Translations under genes and position numbers: made by a program | Part shown: one piece after another, positions 6,606 to 11,898 of the stretch | How positions within the stretch are numbered: the first letter of the stretch is position 1 | Layout: every line of letters starts with the position of its first letter | Notes under the pieces: generated by a model | What the model saw: only the letters and a program-made list of their open reading frames with translations | The model's database searches: none | What the model was told of the DNA's origin: nothing | Source of the DNA: Propionibacteriaceae bacterium | Lineage (GTDB): Bacteria > Actinomycetota > Actinomycetes > Propionibacteriales > Propionibacteriaceae | Direction: 5' to 3' | DNA: 11,898 bases | NCBI GenBank assembly: GCA_031287505.1 | Contig: JAITSW010000172.1 | Span: 1-11,898, forward strand

Positions 6606-7723
6606 GCCTAAAACGCATTCGGCTGCTGGTCTGGAAAGAGTTTATGCAGCTCAAGCGAGACCCGTTGCTTTTACGGCTGTTGGCTGTGATGCCCATCATG
6701 ATGTTGCTCCTGCTGGGCTACGTCGTCGGCGCTGAGATTAAAGACCTCAAAATGGCCGTCGTCGATCTGGATCACTCACCGACTTCGAGAAAGCTGGAAT
6801 CTGCGTTCACCGCCTCCGGCTTTTTCGTTGTGACGCGGCATCTGACCTCTGAGACGCAGATGAAACCCCTGCTGGACGATGGTGAGGTGCTGCTGGTTTT
6901 GGTGGTGCCAAAGGATACCGGGGCCTTGGTGAACTCTGGCCAAGTGGCTCCTATCGGCTTAGTCGTCGATGGCTCCAATTCACAGGTTTCCACGGTGGCT
7001 AGCGGGTATGCCATGCAGATAATGCAGACGTTCAACGCCCAGATCGCCGCCGAGAGCGGAGTCAGCTTGTCGATGCCGGGCATTGACGCCCAGGTGCGGG
7101 TGGAATACAACCCGACTATGGCTCCGATCAATGCCATGATTCCGGGGTTGATGTGCATGATCATGATGATGTCGCTAATGGCGATTATGTCGATGGCGGT
7201 GGTGCGCGAAGAGGAATCGGGAGCCTTGGAACAGATGTTCATCACCCCCATACGCCCGGGTGAATACATCATCGGCAAAGTCACGCCGTATGCCGCCGCG
7301 GCTTTTGTTCAATCGGTCTTTGTCGGGACGCTTGGGGCTTGGTGGTTCCAGGTGCCATTCATTGGGAACATCTGGCTGGCACTGGCCGGCCTGGCACTGT
7401 TCCTGCTGTCTTCGCTGGGGTTGGGGCTGCTCATTTCGTTGATTTCCTCCACCCGCCAACAGTCACAGCAAGCGGTGGTTTTCATCCTAATCCCATCCAT
7501 GGTGCTCTCCGGTTTCGTCTTCCCGCTGGAGGCTATGCCCGCCTGGATAGCTTGGATACCCAAGTTCATCCCGCTGACCCACATCTTGGTGATTATGAGG
7601 GCCGCATTCATGAAACATGCCGATTTCACAGACATGGCCGTGCCGCTGCTTTCGCTGGCAGCCCTGGCTGTCGCCGTCTTCACCTCTGCCGTGTTCGCCA
7701 CCCGCCACCGGCTGACGAGTTAG
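6602..7723 (+). CDS. ABC-2 type permease 2 (YbhR/YbhS family)
   Basis: A 373-residue paralogue of the preceding permease with the same plan: VWKEFMQLKRDPLLL at the N-terminus, membrane helix 1 at about 20-40, an external domain at about 42-170 (LVVDGSNSQVSTVASGYA), and five C-terminal helices with several Met-rich stretches (MCMIMMMSLMAIMSMA). A strong GGAGG ribosome binding site lies just upstream, and the ATG overlaps the previous stop by four bases, so both permeases are likely made in equal amounts. The external domains are only weakly similar, which suggests an obligate heterodimer. Fifteen bases separate it from ATPase 2. Confidence 0.88.
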   Translation: MSLKRIRLLVWKEFMQLKRDPLLLRLLAVMPIMMLLLLGYVVGAEIKDLKMAVVDLDHSPTSRKLESAFTASGFFVVTRHLTSETQMKPLLDDGEVLLVLVVPKDTGALVNSGQVAPIGLVVDGSNSQVSTVASGYAMQIMQTFNAQIAAESGVSLSMPGIDAQVRVEYNPTMAPINAMIPGLMCMIMMMSLMAIMSMAVVREEESGALEQMFITPIRPGEYIIGKVTPYAAAAFVQSVFVGTLGAWWFQVPFIGNIWLALAGLALFLLSSLGLGLLISLISSTRQQSQQAVVFILIPSMVLSGFVFPLEAMPAWIAWIPKFIPLTHILVIMRAAFMKHADFTDMAVPLLSLAALAVAVFTSAVFATRHRLTS

Positions 7724-7738
7724 GCGGGAGGGCCAAAC

Positions 7739-8494
7739 ATGAGCGAACTAGCAGTTTCAATACAGAACTTGACCAAGGCCTTTGGCAAATTCACCGCGGT
7801 GAAAGGCATCAGCTTTGAGGTGCCTGCCGGAGAAGTCTTCGGCTTCTTGGGGGCGAACGGCTCAGGTAAAACCACGACCATCCGCATGCTCACCGGCGGG
7901 TTGAAACCGACGTCTGGCAAGGCCTATGTGTTAGGGGTCGATGTGGCCAAGCGTTCCGATGAGATTCGTCGGCGAATCGGCTACATGTCGCAGAAATTCT
8001 CGCTTTTCGAAGATCTGACCGTTGATGAAAACCTGCGTTTCTACGGCGGGGTCTATGAGCTTTCAGACGACGTTTTCGCGCAGCGCCGCGAATACATCTT
8101 GAAAATGGCCGACCTTTCCGGACGCGAAAACGAGCTTGCCAAAAACCTCTCGGCAGGTTGGCGTCAACGTCTGGCTTTGGGGACGGCCACTATCCACCAG
8201 CCCGATCTACTGTTTTTGGATGAGCCAACCTCCGGAGTCGACCCAATCGCCCGGCGGCACTTCTGGGATTTGCTCTACGAATTGGCCGATCAAGGCGTCA
8301 CCCTTTTCGTCACCACGCACTATATGAACGAGGCCAGCCATTGCAGCCAACTGGCGTTCATGAACTCTGGCCATCTGGTTGCCAAAGGCGCACCAAGCGA
8401 ATTGCGGGCCTCGCATGGCGGAAAATCCATGGACGAGGTGTTTGCGGAGTTGGAGGCAGCAGATCCGGAGAGCTCACGACCCGGGCGCCAGTAG
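7739..8494 (+). CDS. ABC exporter ATPase 2, equivalent to the YbhF C-terminal half
   Basis: A 251-residue nucleotide-binding protein, last gene of the efflux operon, preceded by a GGGAGGG ribosome binding site. Walker A is GANGSGKTT (38-46), Q-loop Gln is 85 (MSQKFSLF), Walker B is LLFLDEP (157-163) with Glu162, the D-loop is GVD, and the switch His194 is present (VTTHYMNEAS). Its signature motif is altered: LSAGW (137-141) where LSGGQ is usual. In a head-to-tail dimer this defective signature would face the Walker A of ATPase 1, the subunit lacking the switch His. One ATP site would therefore be degenerate and the other complete. The E. coli YbhF second domain also has a non-consensus signature, as I recall, which supports the equivalence. 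Confidence 0.9.
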   Translation: MSELAVSIQNLTKAFGKFTAVKGISFEVPAGEVFGFLGANGSGKTTTIRMLTGGLKPTSGKAYVLGVDVAKRSDEIRRRIGYMSQKFSLFEDLTVDENLRFYGGVYELSDDVFAQRREYILKMADLSGRENELAKNLSAGWRQRLALGTATIHQPDLLFLDEPTSGVDPIARRHFWDLLYELADQGVTLFVTTHYMNEASHCSQLAFMNSGHLVAKGAPSELRASHGGKSMDEVFAELEAADPESSRPGRQ

Positions 8495-8520
8495 CCTTTT
8501 TATAGCCATGTGGGGGCTTC

Positions 8521-8593
8521 CCAACGCTGTTCGGCGCTAATGTTGCACTTTGGCATTGCGCCCCAGTGGCGTGCGTGACGGGGAACAGCGTGG
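8521..8593. other. Long branched inverted repeat (possible structured RNA)
   Basis: Beginning 26 bases after the efflux operon stop, CGCTGTTC (8525-8532) pairs with GAACAGCG (8583-8590), extended by CCA/TGG around one unpaired A. Directly inside, GGCGCTAATG (8533-8542) pairs with CATTGCGCC (8554-8562) with one bulged T, leaving an 11-base loop. About 20 bases on the 3' side (8563-8582) stay outside, so the fold would be a branched hairpin. No T-run follows on either strand, so it is not a textbook terminator. It could protect the 3' end of the operon mRNA or be a small RNA or integration scar. Confidence 0.5.
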
Positions 8594-8635
8594 CAGAGGG
8601 GCGTGACCCGCGTGCGGGATACTTTCATACGGCGA

Positions 8636-8680
8636 GGCTACTTTAATGGTAGCCATTATGGTAGCCATTATGGTAGCCAC
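8636..8680. repeat. GTAGCC repeat array: three 12-bp direct repeats plus one inverted half-site
   Basis: ATGGTAGCCATT occurs at 8646-8657 and 8658-8669, with a third near-complete copy at 8670-8680. Each contains the inverted pair ATGG/CCAT. Just upstream, GGCTAC (8636-8641) forms an inverted repeat with the first GTAGCC (8649-8654). A hairpin-like palindrome CCCGC-GT-GCGGG (8607-8618) precedes them. The spacing of 12 is close to one helical turn, which resembles an operator array, but no regulated gene starts next to it. Confidence 0.65.
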
Positions 8681-8742
8681 ACGCATGACGTTGCAGGAGG
8701 TCATAGAACGCCCTAGATCGTCAATTCTGAGCGTAAATCCAG

Positions 8743-8816
<74 letters not shown>

Positions 8817-8905
8817 TACGTGCTTTTCACCAGTCCCATAGCTTACCCAGTGAGGTGGAGAAGGCGGTATTCTTGGCGATTGGATTACTAAATGCGAGGC
8901 GGAAT

Positions 8906-9502
8906 GTGAACGATTACCTGGTGTGGATTGACTGCGAGATGACGGGGTTGGATTTTGAGAAAGATGCCTTGATCGAAATCGCGGTGCTGGTGACAGATTC
9001 TGAGTTGAAGATTTTAGGAGACGGCGTTGACCTCATCATCAAGCCTCCGAATGACGCATTGGCGCAGATGGTCGACATCGTCACCGAGATGCACACCGCA
9101 TCGGGACTGCTAGATGAACTAAAGAATGGCATCACAATCGAAGAAGCCGAAGCGCAGGTGCTCGAATACATCAAGCAATATGTTCCCGAACCGCGACAAG
9201 TCCCCCTCGCCGGCAACTCTATCGGCACCGACCGCACCTTCTTAGCCCGCGATATGCCCGCTTTGGAAAGCCACCTCCACTACCGCAATGTAGACGTCTC
9301 GTCTATCAAAGAGCTGGCTCGCCGTTGGTACCCCTCGACCTACTACCACTCCCCCAAAAAGCTCGGCAACCACCGAGCCCTGGGCGACATCAAAGATTCG
9401 ATCATTGAACTGCGCTACTACCGCTACGCCCTCTTCGTCCCCCAGCCTGGCCTCTCCTCTGAATCCCTAAAAGAGATAGCATCCCTGGCGGGCGAAAGCT
9501 AA
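8906..9502 (+). CDS. orn: Oligoribonuclease
   Basis: A 198-residue DEDDh 3'-5' exoribonuclease that degrades short RNA oligonucleotides (2-5 nt, including pGpG from c-di-GMP turnover) to mononucleotides in the cytoplasm. The acidic residues are visible: D9 and E11 in WIDCEMTGLD, D109 in GNSIGTDRTFL, and H156 with D161 in HRALGDIKDS. The motif DVSSIKELARRW (130-141) is characteristic. I place the start at GTG 8906 because GAGG lies 6 bases upstream and the protein then begins NDYLVWIDCEMTG as in other Orn proteins. A longer in-frame ATG at 8855 adds 17 residues with no homology. The gene is divergent from tRNA-Arg and followed by tRNA-His, an arrangement I associate with actinobacteria. Confidence 0.95.
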   Translation: MNDYLVWIDCEMTGLDFEKDALIEIAVLVTDSELKILGDGVDLIIKPPNDALAQMVDIVTEMHTASGLLDELKNGITIEEAEAQVLEYIKQYVPEPRQVPLAGNSIGTDRTFLARDMPALESHLHYRNVDVSSIKELARRWYPSTYYHSPKKLGNHRALGDIKDSIIELRYYRYALFVPQPGLSSESLKEIASLAGES

Positions 9503-9510
9503 AACATCGG

Positions 9511-9540
9511 TTAGACCACACTGCTGATCTCAGCTACACT
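9511..9540 (+). promoter_or_regulatory. Likely promoter of tRNA-His
   Basis: TTAGAC (9511-9516) and TACACT (9535-9540), separated by 18 bases, match a sigma-70-type promoter moderately well. Transcription would start near 9547, about 18 bases before the tRNA. The -35 box lies just after the orn stop codon. Confidence 0.45.
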
Positions 9541-9564
9541 ATTCAAGCTGCAATGTGCAGAAAT

Positions 9565-9638
9565 GGTGGCTGTAGCTCAGCTGGTAGAGCTCCTGGTTGT
9601 GGTCCAGGTGGCCGCGGGTTCAAGTCCCGTCAGCCACC
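9565..9638 (+). tRNA. tRNA-His (anticodon GUG)
   Basis: A complete cloverleaf: acceptor GTGGCTG/CAGCCAC, D arm GCTC/GAGC, anticodon stem CCTGG/CCAGG with loop TTGTGGT (anticodon GTG), and T stem GCGGG/CCCGT with loop TTCAAGT. An extra G at 9565 opposite C at 9638 gives the G-1:C73 pair that identifies tRNA-His. CCA is not encoded. About 20 bases past its 3' end the sequence becomes an IS3 remnant. Confidence 0.95.
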
Positions 9639-9658
9639 CGAATGTGTCCGGTTCTTGG

Positions 9659-9691
9659 TTCAGCCATTTCTTTGACCAGCGGGTAGATCAT
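9659..9691 (-). pseudogene. IS3 transposase OrfB, 5' fragment only
   Basis: The ATG overlaps the orfA stop (ATGA) and is followed by codons for MIYPLVKEMAE, the conserved beginning of OrfB (integrase-type DDE transposase) in many actinobacterial IS3 elements. After these eleven codons the reading continues for only a dozen unrelated residues into the tRNA-His gene (stop at 9620). All catalytic residues are lost. Confidence 0.75.
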
Positions 9692-9985
9692 TTTGGGTTA
9701 CGAAGATTCGCCTGCGACAAATACTCTGCCGCGCGCCTAAGAATCTCGTTCTCTTGTTCCAACTCGCGGATACGTTTCAAAGCCGCCTTCACTTCACGCT
9801 GCCCACCCACATCCGAAGGCATCGTAAACCCGCGGACATCAGCATCAACCTGAGACTCCCAAAGGCTCAAAGTAGACTTCGCGATCTCTAAATCCCGACA
9901 AACCTGACGCCTAGCCATACCCTGCCTAACCAGAGCCAACGCACCAGCCTTGAACCTCGCCACTATATTTCGATCTAGTCGGCAT
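9688..9985 (-). pseudogene. IS3 transposase OrfA with a one-base frameshift
   Basis: OrfA is the helix-turn-helix DNA-binding part of the IS3 transposase, ending in a leucine-zipper-like helix. A well-placed AAAGGAG leads into ATG 9985, which encodes MPTRSKYSGE, the expected IS3 OrfA start. One extra G in GAGGTTC (9955-9956) then throws the frame. From 9954 the other frame continues FKAGALALVRQGMARRQVC, the helix-turn-helix (KSTLSLWESQVD) and the coiled coil RIRELEQENEILRRAAEYL. Removing one base gives a 98-residue protein of normal OrfA length; the 298-base span is 99 codons plus one base. An uninterrupted frame back to TTG 10038 exists, but its extra N-terminus is not IS-like. Confidence 0.82.
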
Positions 9986-10054
9986 CCCGACTCCTTTCCG
10001 GTCAGCACTCTAAACCAACCAGTCCTTGAGTCAACCAAAACCTCAGCAAACCCG

Positions 10055-10465
10055 TTGGATCAACTCATCGAGATCGGACTGGACAGGCATGAGTTCGTGG
10101 TTCGCGATCACCCCGCCCATCAGGAACTGCTTCGGGCGAAGCGCCTCCGGCAGATCGCCGATCCGACCGACATCATCCAGTGGTCGGTCTGGGACTACGC
10201 CAAAGTGACGCTGGAGGATGCAGACAGCCACCACTCAGTGACGGGCTATTCGCAGGGCCTCCGGAAAGACGGCTACAACGCTCGTGGCAAGGAACTCGTC
10301 GATGCCACCTTCCTTGAGATTGCCACGGTCTGGGAGGTGCCGCGAGTCTGGACCGACGACCTTTGGCCCCTCCGATTCATCCGCCCGCTGCTGGAAGCCT
10401 CGATCACAACGGGCAACCCCCTGGTTGGCTACTACAGCGGCAGCAGCATTGGCTATGAGCAGTGA
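10055..10465 (+). CDS. Unrecognised protein, probably truncated at its 5' end
   Basis: I do not recognise this product. The open frame extends back to 9950, but the part before about 10050 is antisense to the IS remnant and its leader. From about residue LDQLIEIGLDRHEF the composition becomes protein-like: many acidic and aromatic residues, with WSVWDYAKVTLEDADS and WEVPRVWTDDLWPLRFIRPLL. TTG 10055 is the first in-frame candidate start there but has no ribosome binding site. I infer that the true 5' end was removed with the IS3 end, leaving about 136 residues. No signal peptide or membrane segment is seen. It converges on the HD-domain gene with 41 bases between the stops and no clear terminator. 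Confidence 0.45.
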   Translation: MDQLIEIGLDRHEFVVRDHPAHQELLRAKRLRQIADPTDIIQWSVWDYAKVTLEDADSHHSVTGYSQGLRKDGYNARGKELVDATFLEIATVWEVPRVWTDDLWPLRFIRPLLEASITTGNPLVGYYSGSSIGYEQ

Positions 10466-10506
10466 CGCATGCGGCACACTTCTTGGCATCTATCCTGACC
10501 TGGCCT

Positions 10507-11484
10507 TTACAACACCTCATCCAGAGCCCCCGCGAAGGCCGCGTACTTCGCTTCCAAGCGTGCCCTCATGGTGGGCTCCAACTTGACCAAACGCTCGGGG
10601 TCGGTGTTGTCTGCCAAGTCAGCGCGCTTCACCATGACAGCCAGCGGGTCCGCCGCGATCCGGCGCACGTAGCCGTCGATGGGTTCGCCTTCTCGTTTGG
10701 TGACCGCATCGACCGCACTGATCACAGACGCGGGGAATCCCGCCTCGGCGAGAAACTCCGGAGTGACCCATGTGTCTTCCACCGTGTCATGCAGCCATCC
10801 CGCTGCCACAGCCTCCGGCGGACCGCCCGCGTCGCTCACGTTCGAGGCGACATGCCGGGGATGATGGACGTACACGTTGCCCGCCTTATCGACTTGGCCT
10901 TGGTGCGCGACGTGCGTCAACAGACGCGCCGCCTGCCTCAGGCCATCGTCGGATTGGCCGAGATACTCGCGCAGAGCGGTCATCAACACGTCTCGCACGG
11001 ATCCCACTGAACCGTACAACTGGCGGGCGATCTCCGACTCCCGACCATCAGGGCTGCTGTCGTTCTTGGCCTTCAATGCCGCCCAGTCTCGGCCTGCTCG
11101 TTCCGTAAGCCTGGCGTTCAGTGCCTCGCCAGCGGCTATGGTCTCCCGCAACTCGTCCACGGCCTTATGCGTGTACTGCTCCAACGCATGGTTGGCGTAC
11201 AGCCACTCGGAGCACGATGGGACGAACCGTAGGGATTCGCCCGTGTGCAGCAGGATGTCATAGGCCATCACCGTGACGCTTCCCAGCGCTACCGGGCGGT
11301 CGAAGCTGAACGCACCCGAGGCGTGGAAGTGGGGCAGCCAGCCTTCGGCCACGGCCAGTGCGATCAACGTGGCAGGCGGCACCATCGGTTGCTCCTTGCG
11401 ATAGGCCCGCCGGTAGCCGAGTGTGTCCGAGTAGACGGTGAGGTGCATGGCCTCATCAAAGTCGTCGTCCATGTGGTTCAGCAT
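10507..11484 (-). CDS. HD-domain protein with Rel/Mesh1-like alarmone hydrolase signature
   Basis: A 325-residue protein. ATG 11484 is chosen because GGAG lies 7 bases upstream; the open frame extends 20 codons further (to 11544) with a basic, unlikely N-terminus. Residues about 185-300 match the metal-dependent HD hydrolase fold of Rel/SpoT and small alarmone hydrolases: H194 in HVAHQGQ, HHP (207-209), HDTVED (232-237), TKREGE (262-267) and VKRADLADN (285-293) with D289. In Rel proteins the equivalent His, His-Asp and Asp bind Mn2+ for (p)ppGpp hydrolysis. No synthetase, TGS or ACT domain follows. The first 150 residues are an unknown domain rich in aromatic and acidic residues, followed by a helical linker (108-145). 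Alarmone hydrolysis is inferred from motifs only; another nucleotide could be the substrate. The gene lies in the accessory block beside the IS remnant. Confidence 0.7.
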   Translation of the reverse strand: MLNHMDDDFDEAMHLTVYSDTLGYRRAYRKEQPMVPPATLIALAVAEGWLPHFHASGAFSFDRPVALGSVTVMAYDILLHTGESLRFVPSCSEWLYANHALEQYTHKAVDELRETIAAGEALNARLTERAGRDWAALKAKNDSSPDGRESEIARQLYGSVGSVRDVLMTALREYLGQSDDGLRQAARLLTHVAHQGQVDKAGNVYVHHPRHVASNVSDAGGPPEAVAAGWLHDTVEDTWVTPEFLAEAGFPASVISAVDAVTKREGEPIDGYVRRIAADPLAVMVKRADLADNTDPERLVKLEPTMRARLEAKYAAFAGALDEVL

Positions 11485-11544
11485 AGTGTTGCTCCGTTCT
11501 TTCGCCCTCCAGTGTCGCCGCACCCTTCGACATTTCTTGGACAC

Positions 11545-11611
11545 CGAAGGGAGCCTGCCACTGAACTGGTGACAGACCCCTCTTGATGTTTCAGATGGCT
11601 TTGCCGCTGAT
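11545..11611. other. Short spacer, no gene seen
   Basis: Between the HD gene and the surface-protein remnant. ORFs crossing it on either strand lack ribosome binding sites and recognisable products. I looked for an IS end here, since a break is expected near the orphaned LPXTG tail, but found no supporting inverted repeat. Confidence 0.3.
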
Positions 11612-11821
11612 TCACGACTCCATCAAGTCGTCGCCACGGGACCGACACCGATAAGCGACAACGAAGACGGCTCCTCCTGCCAGCAGGACACTGCCGAGCA
11701 AGAGCCACGGGGCGATGTCGACTCCGGTCTTGGGCAGGATGCTGCCACCGGTTTGAGCGACGATCCCAGGCGTGGGCGTCGTCCAGATGGTTGTCTCGTC
11801 GGCGAGCCACCTAACAGTCCA
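11612..11821 (-). pseudogene. C-terminal remnant of an LPXTG sortase-anchored surface protein
   Basis: The minus-strand frame ending at TGA 11612-11614 encodes a complete sortase sorting signal: a Pro/Thr linker (TTPTPGIVAQTGGS), LPKTG at 11723-11737, a hydrophobic helix (APWLLLGSVLLAGGAVFVVA) and a basic tail (YRCRSRG). Sortase would cut between Thr and Gly and join the protein to peptidoglycan. Reading upstream, the same frame meets TGA at 11822-11824 with no start codon between, and then is open to the window edge. The tail is therefore detached from its protein by a nonsense or frameshift mutation or a rearrangement. The rest of the gene, if it survives, lies beyond the right edge. It shows the host is Gram-positive with a sortase. 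Confidence 0.72.
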
Positions 11822-11898
11822 TCATGCGTTCCCCAGAGTACGGACTTTCCACACCAAAGCAAGGTTCGTGGCGAACGCCCGTTGCCCGAGTACGTAGG

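Larger units (their letters stand above)
9659..9996 (-). mobile_element. Remnant of an IS3-family insertion sequence
   Basis: The block contains a frameshifted orfA with its ribosome binding site (AAAGGAG near 9990-9996) and the first codons of orfB, in the normal minus-strand order. The rest of orfB, about 270 codons in IS3 elements, is gone, replaced by sequence running straight into tRNA-His. Terminal inverted repeats and a target duplication could not be established, so the outer limits are those of recognisable IS content only. The element should be unable to transpose. Confidence 0.8.

Noticed and set aside
8495..8520. CCTTTTTATAGCC after the efflux operon as an intrinsic terminator
   Set aside because: The T-run is not preceded by a stable hairpin; the strong hairpin lies downstream of it.
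9645..10024. Possible IS terminal inverted repeats: TGTCCGGTT at 9645 and GGACTGGTT on the minus strand near 10016-10024
   Set aside because: The match is short and needs mismatches and a gap further inward, and no matching target duplication flanks the pair.
9950..10054. N-terminal extension of the unknown plus-strand ORF
   Set aside because: It is antisense to the start region of IS3 orfA, so the reading is most likely accidental.
11478..11862. Two minus-strand open frames overlapping the LPXTG tail in other frames
   Set aside because: They are out of frame with the clear sorting signal and have no ribosome binding site or domain.

Overview
This window looks like chromosomal DNA of a moderately GC-rich Gram-positive actinobacterium (Actinomycetota). 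The evidence is the base composition, the orn/tRNA-His pairing, an actinobacterial-style PrsW protease, a lipoprotein signal, and an LPXTG sortase-anchoring tail at the right edge. The genus cannot be fixed from the sequence alone.

Layout. Positions 1-297 hold no convincing gene, only an imperfect tandem duplication of about 64 bp. On the minus strand lie a stand-alone single-stranded DNA-binding protein (298-759) and a PrsW-type membrane protease (865-2286). The short gap between them carries a perfect 8-2-8 palindrome next to the ssb ribosome binding site, plus a cluster of DnaA-box-like sequences. On the plus strand, 2448-8494 is one tightly packed six-gene operon for a YbhG/YbhFSR-type drug-efflux ABC system: a lipoprotein adaptor with a very long coiled-coil hairpin, a second membrane-anchored adaptor, ATPase 1, permease 1, permease 2 and ATPase 2. 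The two ATPases correspond to the two halves of the fused E. coli YbhF protein. Their non-consensus residues all fall in the same composite ATP site, so the motor is predicted to be asymmetric.

Downstream, 8495-8742 is a structured non-coding spacer with a long branched inverted repeat and a GTAGCC repeat array. Then come tRNA-Arg(UCU) on the minus strand, oligoribonuclease (orn) and tRNA-His(GUG) on the plus strand.

The right end, from about 9640, looks like accessory DNA. Immediately after tRNA-His lies a broken IS3-family element (orfA with a one-base frameshift, orfB reduced to about eleven codons). It is followed by an unrecognised ORF that is probably cut at its 5' end, an HD-domain protein with a Rel/Mesh1-like alarmone-hydrolase signature fused to an unknown N-terminal domain, and the orphaned LPXTG tail of a surface protein. 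The boundary at the tRNA-His 3' end suggests an integration or deletion hotspot.

The most interesting system is the twin-adaptor, split-YbhF exporter. In an organism with no outer membrane it is unclear what the very long adaptor hairpin reaches towards. The HD-hydrolase gene in the tRNA-His-linked region is the second candidate worth following.
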